A DNA stretch of 64,000 nt from Halorientalis persicus (GTDB lineage Archaea; Halobacteriota; Halobacteria; Halobacteriales; Haloarculaceae). Of the stretch, positions 39,144 to 47,861 are shown one piece after another (the stretch's first letter is position 1; every line of letters starts with the position of its first letter). The DNA lies in assembly GCF_900110215.1 (NCBI RefSeq), contig NZ_FOCX01000016.1, positions 1 to 64,000 on the forward strand, written 5' to 3'. Made by a program: the position numbers and the translations under genes. Below the pieces are notes generated by a model. That model worked only from the letters and a program-made list of their open reading frames with translations, did not search any database and was not told the origin of the DNA.

Positions 39144-40679
39144 ATGCAGCCCACCCTGCGAGAGACGCTGGAGTTGACAGCGAAGCGGTATCCGGAGCGT
39201 GACGCCATTGTCTATCCGCGACGCGACCAGCGGTACACCTTCGCCGAGTTCGACGAGCGAGCGAACCGACTGGCCAACGCCCTGGCCGACCTCGGGGTCG
39301 AGAAGGGGGATCGCGTCTCGACGATGCTGTACAACGGGTCGGAGATCGTCCTCACGGTCTTTGCCTGTGCGAAACTCGGCGCGGTGTTCAACCCGCTGAA
39401 CTACCGCCTGCCCGCCGGCGAAGTCGAGTACATCCTGAACGACGCCGAGTCGAGCGTCCTGCTATACGAGGCCGACACCCGCGAGGCCGTCCACGGGGCC
39501 CGCGACTCCCTCGATACCGTCTCGGAGTACCTCTACATCGACGAGGACACGCCCGACGGGGCCCAGGATTTCTACGCGCTCGTCGACGAGGCCCCACCGG
39601 CCCGGCCCGACGCCGAGGTCGCCGAGGACGACGTGTACGCGTTCATCTACACCTCGGGGACGACGGGCCGGCCGAAAGGCGTCGTCCACGAACACCGGGA
39701 CATGGTCGAGCACAACCTCATCTGTGCCGCCGAGGGCGGGCTCCGGCCCGACGACGTGGGGCTGTCGGCGCTCCCGCTGTATCACTGCGCCGAACTCCAC
39801 GCGGCCCTGTTCCCGCGGATCCAGGTGGGTGCGACCTCCGTGATCCACCACGACTTCGACCCCGTCGCAGTGTTGCAGGCTATCGACGAACACGACGTGA
39901 CCGTGATGTTCGGTGCGCCGACCGCCTGGAACGGGATGGCCCACGCCGCCGCCGAGGTCGAGGCCGACACGTCCTCGCTACGGCTGGGTATGTACGGGGC
40001 CTCGCCGATGCCCGAGGACGTGCTGAACGCGTGCATGGACGCGTTCTGTGACGACTACCTCCAGGCCTACGGCATGACCGAGATCGGCCCCTGTGGCACC
40101 TTCCAGCACCCCGACGAACAGATCCCGAAACAGGGCTCGGCCGGCGTCCCCGCGCTGAACCACGACCTCCGGGTCGTCGAACCCGGGGCCGATCCGGACG
40201 CGGCGGTCGAACAGGGCGAGATCGGCGAAATCCTCTTTTCGGGGCCCTGTACCATGCGGGAGTACTGGAACCGGCCCGACGCGACCGCCGACTCCCTGCG
40301 CGAGGCCGACGGCAAGGAGTGGTACTACACGGGCGACCTGGGCTATCTCGACGCCGACGGGTTCCTCTACGTCGTCGACCGGAAAGACGACATGATCATC
40401 TCCGGCGGCGAGAACATCTATCCCACCGAAGTCGAGGACGCGCTCTTCTCACACCCCGACGTGGTCGAGGCGGCGGTCGTCGGCGAACCCCACGAGGAGT
40501 GGGGTGAGGTCGTGGTCGCCTACGTCGTCGGCGACACCGACGCCGACGCCCTCGACGCGTTCGTCCGCGACAGCGACGACCTCGCCGACTTCAAGCGGCC
40601 CCGCGAGTACGCCTTCGTCGAGGAACTGCCGAAAAATCCCAGCGGCAAAGTCCAGAAGTTCAAGCTCCGGGACGAGTAG
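39144..40679 (+). CDS. Long-chain acyl-CoA synthetase (AMP-forming)
   Basis: A 511-aa adenylate-forming enzyme. The phosphate-binding loop is [11 protein letters not shown], the core Y-T-G-D-L-G-Y and [17 protein letters not shown] follow, and the catalytic Lys is in N-P-S-G-K-V-Q-K near the end. It activates a carboxylic acid with ATP and CoA. Chain length cannot be assigned; halophile homologues are often called fatty-acid or medium-chain ligases. Start M-Q-P-T-L-R-E-T is supported by the TATA position; an ATG 9 codons upstream is an alternative. Confidence 0.9.
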   Translation: MQPTLRETLELTAKRYPERDAIVYPRRDQRYTFAEFDERANRLANALADLGVEKGDRVSTMLYNGSEIVLTVFACAKLGAVFNPLNYRLPAGEVEYILNDAESSVLLYEADTREAVHGARDSLDTVSEYLYIDEDTPDGAQDFYALVDEAPPARPDAEVAEDDVYAFIYTSGTTGRPKGVVHEHRDMVEHNLICAAEGGLRPDDVGLSALPLYHCAELHAALFPRIQVGATSVIHHDFDPVAVLQAIDEHDVTVMFGAPTAWNGMAHAAAEVEADTSSLRLGMYGASPMPEDVLNACMDAFCDDYLQAYGMTEIGPCGTFQHPDEQIPKQGSAGVPALNHDLRVVEPGADPDAAVEQGEIGEILFSGPCTMREYWNRPDATADSLREADGKEWYYTGDLGYLDADGFLYVVDRKDDMIISGGENIYPTEVEDALFSHPDVVEAAVVGEPHEEWGEVVVAYVVGDTDADALDAFVRDSDDLADFKRPREYAFVEELPKNPSGKVQKFKLRDE

Positions 40680-40720
40680 CGAGGACAACACCTATTCCAG
40701 TTCCGTTCGCAGGGTCGGGT

Positions 40721-41677
40721 ATGAAACACAAGCGGCTCCGGGAGCCCGCCGAGACGGCCGTCCGGAAGTGTATGCGCCTCCAGTCGACCGAGTCCTGCCT
40801 GATCGTCACCGACCACGAGCGCCAGCCAATCGGCGAAGCCCTCTACGAGGTGGCCAACGAGCGCACCGACGACGCGAGTATCGTCCGCTACCCGCCCGGC
40901 GACCAGCACGGCGCGGAACCGCCCGCGGCCGTCGCCGCCGCCATGCAGGCCGCCGACGTGGTGCTCGTCCCGACCAAGAAGAGCCTGACCCACACCAAGG
41001 CCCGCTCGGACGCCACCGCGGCCGGCGCTCGCGTCGCCACGCTCCCGGGCATCACCGAAGAAGTGTTCGTCACCGGCCTCGACGCCGACTACGCCGACAT
41101 CAAGCAACATTGCAAGGACCTGTACGCGCAGGTCTCCGGAGCCGAGACCGTCCGGGTCCAGACCAAACGCGGCACCGACATCGTGTTCCGTCCCGGTGGC
41201 CGGGAGTGGCGACAGGACACCGGCATCGTCCACGACCCCGGCGCGATGTCGAACCTCCCGGCCGGCGAGGTGTTCGTGAGTCCCGAGACCGCCAACGGCA
41301 CCTTCGTCGTCGACGGGACGATGATGCCCCACGGCCTTCTGGAGGACGGCCACGTCCTCGAATTCGAGGTCGAGGACGGTACCGTCACCGAAGTCAGCGA
41401 CGACGGCGTGCGCGAGGAACTGGAGGCCGCCGCCGAGGCAGTCGGTCGGGACGCCTACAACCTCGCGGAACTGGGCATCGGCACCAACGTCGGCGTCACC
41501 GAGTTGATCGGCTCCGTCCTCCTGGACGAGAAGGCCGCCGGCACCGTCCACATCGCCATCGGCGACGACCACGCCATCGGCGGCGACGTGGAGGCCCCGA
41601 TCCACCTCGATGGGATCGTTCGTGATCCGAAGGTCTTCGTGGACGGGGACGAGATCGATCTACCGTCGGGCGTGTGA
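40721..41677 (+). CDS. Aminopeptidase (M29-like, leucyl aminopeptidase T type)
   Basis: A 318-aa protein like the thermophilic/aminopeptidase T family (M29). Marks are L-P-A-G-E-V-F-V-S-P-E (with a metal-ligand Glu), E-L-G-I-G-T-N, and I-A-I-G-D-D-H-A-I-G-G near the C-terminus, giving a two-metal centre. It removes N-terminal residues from peptides in the cytoplasm. Length (318) is shorter than classical M29 (about 400), as is usual in this archaeal branch. It follows the acyl-CoA synthetase gene by 41 nt, but a link is not evident. Confidence 0.8.
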   Translation: MKHKRLREPAETAVRKCMRLQSTESCLIVTDHERQPIGEALYEVANERTDDASIVRYPPGDQHGAEPPAAVAAAMQAADVVLVPTKKSLTHTKARSDATAAGARVATLPGITEEVFVTGLDADYADIKQHCKDLYAQVSGAETVRVQTKRGTDIVFRPGGREWRQDTGIVHDPGAMSNLPAGEVFVSPETANGTFVVDGTMMPHGLLEDGHVLEFEVEDGTVTEVSDDGVREELEAAAEAVGRDAYNLAELGIGTNVGVTELIGSVLLDEKAAGTVHIAIGDDHAIGGDVEAPIHLDGIVRDPKVFVDGDEIDLPSGV

Positions 41678-41697
41678 GTTACTAACGGACTGCCCGG

Positions 41698-41988
41698 TCA
41701 CAGCAGTGTTCCGGTGAGCGATTGGCCGTTCAGCACTGTCAATAACACTCCCATACCGAGTAGCGTGTAGCCTATCGGCCGGAGGAACACACTCGATTCG
41801 TCACCGTTCAATTCATCGAGTTCGCCGGCCAGCGACCGCCACGTCAGGAAACCCATGGCGAGAAACAACAGTCCGTCGAGCCAGACCGATTCCGGGCCGC
41901 CGCTCGTCTGGAGTGACTCGACGACCCCCAACCCGTAGCCGAGGGCCATGAGCCCGAATCCGGCACCGTAGACGTACCGCAGTTCCAT
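41698..41988 (-). CDS. Small membrane protein with three helices
   Basis: A 96-aa protein, start M-E-L-R-Y-V-Y-G, with three hydrophobic helices (about 6-24, 35-52 and 73-92). The C-terminus is short. No family recognised. Upstream codons in the long open frame are basic and Ser/Arg rich, hence rejected. Convergent with the aminopeptidase gene and 142 nt from the divergent zinc-finger gene. Confidence 0.62.
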   Translation of the reverse strand: MELRYVYGAGFGLMALGYGLGVVESLQTSGGPESVWLDGLLFLAMGFLTWRSLAGELDELNGDESSVFLRPIGYTLLGMGVLLTVLNGQSLTGTLL

Positions 41989-42100
41989 ACCACGGCTACT
42001 GGGTATCGCACCGAATGGTTCGGGACTGGGGCAACACTGGCCGGCGATCTCGGCCCAGAACCCGAGTGAACGGCCGGCACACGCCCCGTCGGTCAGCGAC

Positions 42101-42108
42101 CTTTTACG
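42101..42108 (+). promoter_or_regulatory. TATA box for the HVO_0476-family gene
   Basis: cttttacg, about 23-30 nt before the ATG at 42131. Confidence 0.5.
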
Positions 42109-42130
42109 TGCGCACCGAGTACTGCCGGGT

Positions 42131-42784
42131 ATGACTACGGAAGCCGGGGACAGGGTTGGAATCGCCTGTCCGGCCTGTTCGCCGCAGTTCGAGACGGTCC
42201 ACGAGGTCCTGTCGACGGGCGGCGGCGACGCGACGTTGCGGTGTACCGAGTGTGAACACGTCCACAAGGAGAGTCTACCGGAAGAGAAGACGGCACAGCT
42301 TGACGTGGTAATCTCCCAGGACGGGGAGTCGTTCTCCGCGCAGGTCGAAGCGCCCGCGGACGCCGAGCTCTCGACCGGCGAGGAGTTCGTCGCCGAGACC
42401 GACGCGGCGGTGATGACCGTCCGGATCACCAGCCTCGAACTCGACGGCGGCCGGGTGGAGTCGGCCCCGGTCTCCGACGTGGATACCGTCTGGACCCGTG
42501 CCGTGGGCAACGTGAGCGTCAACGTGACCAAACACCCAAAGGACGGCAAGCGGGAGAACACCGAGTCCACCAAGGTGCAGGTGCCCGGCGATCACGAGTT
42601 CGTCGTCGGCGAGACCGAGGAACTGGGCGACCTCGAATTTACCGTCGAGGGCATCCACGTCCGCGACGACGCCGAGGGCTACGAGTTCGACAAGGTCGAC
42701 TACGAGGGCGACACCGTCGCCGCCAAGGACGTGAAACGCCTGTACGTCCGCGACGAAACGTCGACCGCCTGGTCGGCCTGGTAA
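42131..42784 (+). CDS. HVO_0476 family zinc-finger protein
   Basis: A 217-aa protein with N-terminal zinc finger: C13-P-A-C16 and C38-T-E-C41 (about). It matches the haloarchaeal HVO_0476 family, with T-A-Q-L-D-V-V, T-V-R-I-T-S-L-E-L and R-A-V-G-N-V-S-V-N-V-T-K-H. Function unknown; likely RNA or protein binding. The methyltransferase gene pcm starts 1 nt after its stop, so they are one operon. The conserved neighbour suggests a link to protein repair. Confidence 0.88.
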   Translation: MTTEAGDRVGIACPACSPQFETVHEVLSTGGGDATLRCTECEHVHKESLPEEKTAQLDVVISQDGESFSAQVEAPADAELSTGEEFVAETDAAVMTVRITSLELDGGRVESAPVSDVDTVWTRAVGNVSVNVTKHPKDGKRENTESTKVQVPGDHEFVVGETEELGDLEFTVEGIHVRDDAEGYEFDKVDYEGDTVAAKDVKRLYVRDETSTAWSAW

Positions 42785-42785
42785 C

Positions 42786-43412
42786 ATGGACTGGGCCGCG
42801 CGACGCGAGTCGATGGTCGACCGGCTCGAATCCGGGGGCCGCGTCGACGATCCGGCGACGCTGGACGCCATGCGGGCGGTCCCACGCCACGAGTTCGTCC
42901 CCGAGCACAAGCGCGACTCCGCGTACGCCGATACGCCGCTCCCCATCGGCGACGGCCAGACCATCAGCGCGCCCCACATGGTCGCGATCATGACCGACCT
43001 GCTGGACCTGTCGCCGGGCGACGATGTCCTCGAGATCGGCACCGGCTGTGGCTACCACGCCGCCGTCACCGCCGAGATCGTCGGCCCCGACCACGTCTTC
43101 TCCGTCGAGTATCAGGAGTCGCTGGCCGAGCAGTCCCGAGACCGACTCGACAGGCTGGGCTACGGCGACATTTCGATCCGTGCCGGCGACGGGAAGCAGG
43201 GCTGGCCCGACCACGCCCCCTACGACCGAGCCTACCTGACCTGTGCCGCACCCGACTTCCCCGACGCCGTCGTCGAACAGGTCCGATCCGGCGGCGTCCT
43301 GCTCGCGCCGCTCGGAACCGCTCGGCAGACACTGGTCCGCGCCCGCAAGCGCGAGGACGGCTCTCTGGACCGCGCGGACCACGGCGGCGTGCGGTTCGTC
43401 GAGATGCAGTAA
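42786..43412 (+). CDS. pcm: Protein-L-isoaspartate O-methyltransferase
   Basis: A 208-aa PIMT. It has R-A-V-P-R-H-E-F-V (active-site region), G-Q-T-I-S-A-P-H-M-V-A (substrate/SAM loop), V-L-E-I-G-T-G-C-G-Y (SAM motif I) and G-D-G-K-Q-G-W (post motif). It methylates isoaspartate so that damaged proteins can revert to aspartate. All key segments are intact. It forms an operon with the HVO_0476 gene (1-nt gap) and is followed 78 nt later by a divergent paralogue. Confidence 0.92.
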   Translation: MDWAARRESMVDRLESGGRVDDPATLDAMRAVPRHEFVPEHKRDSAYADTPLPIGDGQTISAPHMVAIMTDLLDLSPGDDVLEIGTGCGYHAAVTAEIVGPDHVFSVEYQESLAEQSRDRLDRLGYGDISIRAGDGKQGWPDHAPYDRAYLTCAAPDFPDAVVEQVRSGGVLLAPLGTARQTLVRARKREDGSLDRADHGGVRFVEMQ

Positions 43413-43490
43413 CTCGACCGCTCGGCTGACCGACGTACCGCCCCGCCGACAGGCGGGCCATTCAAGAGCCTCCACGCGAACCTTGCGACA

Positions 43491-44255
43491 ATGGATCCCG
43501 CGGTACTGCGCGACGACATGGTCGACAGCCTCGAACACGAGAGCAAGGGCTGTGTCCACAGCGACGCCGTCAGCGTCGCCATGCGGGCGGTGCCCCGCCA
43601 CGAGTTCGTCGCCGACGAACGCGGTGCCTACGCCGACCGCCCCTTCGAGCGGTTCGGCACCCGCGTGCTCGCCCCCAGCACCGCCGCACGACTGCTCGAA
43701 GCGCTCTCGCCCGACCCCGACGACTCCGTGCTGGTCGTCGGCGCAGGCGTGGGCTATACGGCCGCCGTGATCGCCGAAATCGTCGGCGAGCGGTCGGTGC
43801 AGGCCATCGACATCACCCGCCGGGCCGTCTACGACGCCCGCGAGAACCTCGCCAGCGCGGGCTACAGCGGCGTCCTCGTGGACTGTCGGGACGGCGCGGA
43901 CGGCCTCCCCGAGTACGCACCCTACGACCGCATCCTGCTGGAGGCCGCCGCGGTCTCGCCACCCCAGGCGCTGGTCGACCAGCTGGCCGAGGGCGGCCGG
44001 CTGGTCATGCCACTGGGGGCCCACGAGCAGAGCCTCGCCGTCGTCGAGGGCGACGAGGTCACGGACCGCCTCGGTGGCGTCGCCTTCAGCCCCATGCTCG
44101 TCGAGGGTGAGCAGGCCGACACGCCCGAGCGCAACCGAATGCGGCGCGAAGACCGGGAGTACGAACGCCGGGATGCCCGCCGTCGACGCGGCTGGGAGCA
44201 GTCGTGGATCGACTGGGACGAGGCTGCCGATACCGGCCGCTCTTACGAGGACTGA
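43491..44255 (+). CDS. PIMT paralogue with altered active site
   Basis: A 254-aa paralogue of the preceding gene. It keeps R-A-V-P-R-H-E-F-V but the Q-T-I-S-x-P loop is replaced by G-T-R-V-L-A-P-S-T-A, and the SAM motif reads V-L-V-V-G-A-G-V-G-Y (Glu lost). A basic C-terminal tail (R-N-R-M-R-R-E-D-R-E-Y, then R-R-D-A-R-R-R-R-G-W) is added. The isoaspartate-specific step is therefore doubtful; it may methylate another target or bind RNA with its tail. The known Pcm is just upstream, so this looks like duplication and change of function. Confidence 0.8.
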   Translation: MDPAVLRDDMVDSLEHESKGCVHSDAVSVAMRAVPRHEFVADERGAYADRPFERFGTRVLAPSTAARLLEALSPDPDDSVLVVGAGVGYTAAVIAEIVGERSVQAIDITRRAVYDARENLASAGYSGVLVDCRDGADGLPEYAPYDRILLEAAAVSPPQALVDQLAEGGRLVMPLGAHEQSLAVVEGDEVTDRLGGVAFSPMLVEGEQADTPERNRMRREDREYERRDARRRRGWEQSWIDWDEAADTGRSYED

Positions 44256-44701
44256 GCGCCCCCCGAGACGACGAGCAGTTTCGTGTTCTCCCGGTCGTCG
44301 GTGTACCCGCCGCCAGCGGGCGGTTTCACGTCGAGCGTGATCGTCCCCTCCGCCTGATTGGGCCCGAGACTCGGCGAGAGCGACAGCGTCGCCTTCCCGT
44401 CGGGCCCGGTCTTCGCGGGCCGAATCTGTGAGAGCGTCGCCGTGCCGTCCTTCGCCACGACGGTTGCGTTGGCCACCGGCTCACCCTCCGGCGTAATGAC
44501 GGTGACCGTTATCTCGTTGCTTCCCTCGGCTACCACCTCCGGCTGTGGTTTCACGTCGAGTTCGGTGACCCCCAGCGCGGTGAGGCCACCAATGGTGTTC
44601 ATCATGACGCTGAGACTCGCGATGCCCACGACGAGGGCGATGACGAGTCGCACCGGCAGTCCTTCGATCGCCCGTTCGTCGTCGCTGAAACGCTCGAACA
44701 T
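44243..44701 (-). CDS. Membrane-anchored Ig-like domain protein
   Basis: A 152-aa protein with an N-terminal transmembrane segment (about 15-45) after the lead M-F-E-R-F-S-D-D-E-R-A-I-E-G-L-P and a carboxypeptidase-regulatory/Ig-like domain (about 60-140: V-T-V-I-T-P-E-G-E-P-V-A-N-A, L-S-Q-I-R). The domain faces outside. The same lead sequence is common among haloarchaeal secreted or archaellin-related proteins. Its 3' end overlaps the end of the PIMT-like gene by 13 nt (convergent). Confidence 0.68.
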   Translation of the reverse strand: MFERFSDDERAIEGLPVRLVIALVVGIASLSVMMNTIGGLTALGVTELDVKPQPEVVAEGSNEITVTVITPEGEPVANATVVAKDGTATLSQIRPAKTGPDGKATLSLSPSLGPNQAEGTITLDVKPPAGGGYTDDRENTKLLVVSGGAQSS

Positions 44702-44822
44702 GGACCGGGCTGGCCCGGCCTTCGGACATAAGCGCTCGCCCGATGATTTATCGGTGAACGGGCGCGACAGGGTGGGAGCGAACCGAAAGCACCGAGTAGT
44801 CGCTCCGACTCCATCCGGACGA

Positions 44823-45227
44823 ATGAGCGACGGCACGGCCGCCGGCGGGTCGACACACGCGTTGACCCGCCTCGAACCGCTGGTCCTGATCGCCGTCGGC
44901 GGGTTCGTCGGGGCCGTCCTCCGGCACGCCGTGGCGCTTGCTCTCCCCGCGACGCCGTTGCCGTGGGGGACGCTGGTAGCCAACGTCGCAGGCAGTTTCG
45001 CGCTCGGCGTCCTGCTGTACGAGGCCCACCTCGCCGACGCGCTCAGTCCCGAGACGCGGCTGGTGCTGGGCACCGGCTTTCTCTCCTCGTTTACGACCTA
45101 CAGCACCTTCGCCGTCGAGACTGCTGGCCTCGATCCTCGTCTCGCGGTCGCGAACGTCGCCGCGAACTACGCACTCGCCTTTCTGGCCGTCCTCCTCGGG
45201 CGATTCGTCGCCCGGGTGATCTCCTGA
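44823..45227 (+). CDS. crcB1: Fluoride channel subunit CrcB (first copy)
   Basis: A 134-aa protein with four transmembrane helices. Family marks: G-G-F-V-G-A-V-L-R-H, N-V-A-G-S-F and F-T-T-Y-S-T-F (pore phenylalanines). CrcB/Fluc channels export fluoride. The second copy begins in the last base of this stop codon (tgatg), so the two are translationally coupled. Paired, single-orientation genes are the sign of an antiparallel heterodimer, instead of one dual-topology protein. Confidence 0.92.
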   Translation: MSDGTAAGGSTHALTRLEPLVLIAVGGFVGAVLRHAVALALPATPLPWGTLVANVAGSFALGVLLYEAHLADALSPETRLVLGTGFLSSFTTYSTFAVETAGLDPRLAVANVAANYALAFLAVLLGRFVARVIS

Positions 45228-45574
45228 TGGTGAGTTCGACCCTGCTCGTCGGAGCTGGCGGCGTCCTCGGCGCGCTGGCCCGGCACCTGCTGGGCGAGCG
45301 CATCGACATCCGGACGGTCGACACGCTCGCGGTGAACGTTCTCGGGAGTTTCGTGCTGGGTCTGCTGGTCGCCGTGCCGGTCGCAGATTCGCTCTTCCGC
45401 CTGTTCGGGACGGGCTTTTGTGGTGCTTTCACCACCTTTTCGACGTTCGCCTTCGAGACGGTCAGACTGTACGAGACCGGCGAGCGGCGGCGGGCCGCGG
45501 CGACGGCGGCGCTGAACCTCGTCGGTGCGCTAGCCGCGGTGGCGCTCGGCACCGCGGTCGCCAGTCTCCTCTGA
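45227..45574 (+). CDS. crcB2: Fluoride channel subunit CrcB (second copy)
   Basis: A 115-aa protein, start at 45227 inside the stop of crcB1. It has G-G-V-L-G-A-L-A-R-H, N-V-L-G-S-F and F-T-T-F-S-T-F, all canonical. Charge distribution differs from the partner (basic residues near helix 3 end, G-E-R-R-R-A), consistent with opposite membrane topology. Together they should form a fluoride channel. No riboswitch is expected in archaea and none is seen upstream of crcB1. Confidence 0.92.
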   Translation: MVSSTLLVGAGGVLGALARHLLGERIDIRTVDTLAVNVLGSFVLGLLVAVPVADSLFRLFGTGFCGAFTTFSTFAFETVRLYETGERRRAAATAALNLVGALAAVALGTAVASLL

Positions 45575-45583
45575 GAGGCCAAA

Positions 45584-45591
45584 GCTATACC
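45584..45591 (+). promoter_or_regulatory. TATA box for the FAH-family gene
   Basis: gctatacc about 25-32 nt before the ATG at 45616. Confidence 0.55.
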
Positions 45592-45615
45592 TGCGATCCG
45601 AACCGGGATGCGAGT

Positions 45616-46593
45616 ATGCGACTCGCCAGTTTCGCGGTCGAGACGCCCGTCGGACCGGCCCGACGGGTCGGTGTCGAACACGAGGGGGAACTGCTCGACG
45701 TGAACGCCGGCTACGCGTACGTCCTCGCGATGGACGGCGAGGCCGCCCCCGTCGACCTCGCCGAGACCATCGCGCCGGCCTCGATGATCGACTTCCTCCG
45801 GCGCGGCCAGCGCGCCTTCGACGCCGCCGAGGAGGTGCTGGAGTGGGTGCCCGACGCCGACGCCGAGACCGGGCCCGGCGGCGCGCGCCTCCGGTACGAC
45901 CCCACTGAAGTGGACCTGCTGGCCCCCGTTCCGCGGCCGAATTCCCTGCGGGACTACATGGCCTTCGAGGAACACGTCGCCAACACGCTGGGCGACATTC
46001 CGGACGTGTGGTACGACCGGCCCGTCTGCTACAAGGGCAACGCCGACCAGGTCGTCGGCGACGGGGACGTGGTCGAGTGGCCGCCATACTCGACCCTCTG
46101 GGACATCGAACTGGAGATCGGCGCGGTGATCGGCCAGCGCGGCACCGGCATCGACGCCGACGAGGCCGAGGAGTACGTCGCCGGGTACACCCTGTTCAAC
46201 GACTTCTCGGCCCGCGACGAGCAGGGCGAGGAGATGGACGCCCAGCTGGGCCCCGCCCGCGGGAAGGACTTCGCCAACGCCTTCGGCCCCTACCTGGTGA
46301 CGCCCGACGAACTCGACCTGCCGAACGCCGACTTTTCGGTCGAGGTCACCGGCGAGGACGGCGAGACCGAAGTCTGGTCGGAGGGCACCGTCGGCGAGAT
46401 GGAACACTCCTGGGGCGAGATAATCGAACACACCGCCGAGGCCGAGACCCTGTATCCGGGCGACGTGCTGGGGAGTGGCACCGTCGGCACCGGCTGTGGA
46501 CTGGAGATTGGCGAGTTCCTGGACGACGGCGACACCGTCTCGATCTCCATCGAGGGGCTGGGCACGCTGACAAACACCGTCGTGGAGTCCTGA
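45616..46593 (+). CDS. Fumarylacetoacetate hydrolase family protein
   Basis: A 325-aa FAH-family hydrolase. The metal-binding segment is D-I-E-L-E-I-G-A-V-I-G (with two Glu) and N-D-F-S-A-R-D with its Asp; the catalytic H in F-E-E-H-V lies in the N-terminal half. These enzymes cleave C-C bonds of diketo acids, or decarboxylate oxaloacetate. Substrate open. The next gene, an aminotransferase, follows by 43 nt on the same strand, a possible degradative pair. Confidence 0.87.
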   Translation: MRLASFAVETPVGPARRVGVEHEGELLDVNAGYAYVLAMDGEAAPVDLAETIAPASMIDFLRRGQRAFDAAEEVLEWVPDADAETGPGGARLRYDPTEVDLLAPVPRPNSLRDYMAFEEHVANTLGDIPDVWYDRPVCYKGNADQVVGDGDVVEWPPYSTLWDIELEIGAVIGQRGTGIDADEAEEYVAGYTLFNDFSARDEQGEEMDAQLGPARGKDFANAFGPYLVTPDELDLPNADFSVEVTGEDGETEVWSEGTVGEMEHSWGEIIEHTAEAETLYPGDVLGSGTVGTGCGLEIGEFLDDGDTVSISIEGLGTLTNTVVES

Positions 46594-46636
46594 CCGCCAT
46601 CTGAGGATTCAAACCGCTGGCGGTCCAACGGCCGCT

Positions 46637-47737
46637 ATGGACCCGGAGGAGCTACGCGACGAGATTCCCGCCGTCGACGATACCGTCTATCTGAACACCG
46701 GTGCGAGCGGTCCCAGCCCGCGCCCGGTGGTCGAGGCCGCGACTGACTTCCTCGAACGCCACGAGTACGAGGCCCACGCCGCCGGCGACCCCTACTCGAT
46801 GGCGTACGGTGAGATCGGGGCCGCCCGCGAGCACGTCGCCGAGTTCGTGGGTGCCGACCCCGACGACCTCGCGTTGACCAACAGCACGGCCGACGGCATC
46901 TCCCGGATCGCCGCCGCCGTCGACTGGGACGCCGGCGACACCGTGGCGTACACCGACCTCGAACATCCGGCCGGCATCCTGCCCTGGGAGCGGGCCGCCG
47001 ACGTACACGACCTCGACACCCGCGTCCTCGAAACCGAGCGCGGCCGCGTCGACATGGACGCCGTGAAAGACGTGGTCTCGGAGGCCAGCCTCCTCTGTGT
47101 GAGTTCGCTCTCGTGGAACTACGGGACCCAGCTGCCGGTCGCCGAGATCGTCGACGTGGCCCACGACGCCGGCGCGCGGGTGGTCGTCGACGCGGTCCAG
47201 TCCCCCGGGCAACACCCCGTCGACGTGGCCGAGTGGGGGGCCGACGCCGTGGCGGCCGCCGGCCACAAGTGGTTGCTCGGCCTCTGGGGCGCGGGCTTTC
47301 TGCACGTCGACTCCGAGTTCGCTGCGGAACTGGAGCCCCGGCGGGCCAGTTACCGGAGCGTCGACGACCCGAGCGCGCCCGGCTGTGACCTGACCGCAGG
47401 CGCAGGGAAACTGGAGATCGGCACCGTCTCGCCCGCGCCCCACGTCGCGCTCGGGACGGCCATCGACCGGATTCGGGCCGTCGGAATGGACACCGTCCAG
47501 TCCCGGATCGAGCGGCTCACCGACCGGCTCAAATCCGGATTGGGTGAGCGGCTCCTCTCGCCTCGCGAGTACGAGTCCGGGCTCGTCACCTTCCGCGCCG
47601 ACGACCCCGACGAGCTGGTCGACCGGCTGGGCGAGGAGGGCGTCGTTATCCGGTCGCTACCCGACGGGACCGTCCGGGCGTCGATCCACGTGTTCAACAC
47701 GGCCGCCGACGTGGACCGGCTTCTCGGTGCGCTCTGA
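46637..47737 (+). CDS. Class V aminotransferase (cysteine desulfurase-like fold)
   Basis: A 366-aa PLP enzyme. The N-terminus Y-L-N-T-G-A-S-G-P is typical, the PLP lysine is K211 in A-A-G-H-K-W-L-L-G, and V-V-D-A-V-Q-S (Asp to pyridine N) precedes it. Class V includes serine-pyruvate transaminase, isopenicillin epimerase and cysteine desulfurases; no active-site cysteine loop is seen, so a transaminase or epimerase is more likely. Follows the FAH gene at 43 nt. Confidence 0.86.
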   Translation: MDPEELRDEIPAVDDTVYLNTGASGPSPRPVVEAATDFLERHEYEAHAAGDPYSMAYGEIGAAREHVAEFVGADPDDLALTNSTADGISRIAAAVDWDAGDTVAYTDLEHPAGILPWERAADVHDLDTRVLETERGRVDMDAVKDVVSEASLLCVSSLSWNYGTQLPVAEIVDVAHDAGARVVVDAVQSPGQHPVDVAEWGADAVAAAGHKWLLGLWGAGFLHVDSEFAAELEPRRASYRSVDDPSAPGCDLTAGAGKLEIGTVSPAPHVALGTAIDRIRAVGMDTVQSRIERLTDRLKSGLGERLLSPREYESGLVTFRADDPDELVDRLGEEGVVIRSLPDGTVRASIHVFNTAADVDRLLGAL

Positions 47738-47861
47738 GGGTGATCGGAACTGATAATTCGTACCGAATGTTTAATTCCCTCCTGCCGCTGAATCAGGTAG
47801 AGCGTACCGGCGGGCGGCTCGCGGGGCACGCGGGGGTGGTCCGCCGGCGACGATATTCACT

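Noticed and set aside
44702-44822. Fluoride riboswitch upstream of crcB1
   Set aside because: The short spacer has no recognisable fluoride-aptamer elements, and the promoter is expected close to the start.
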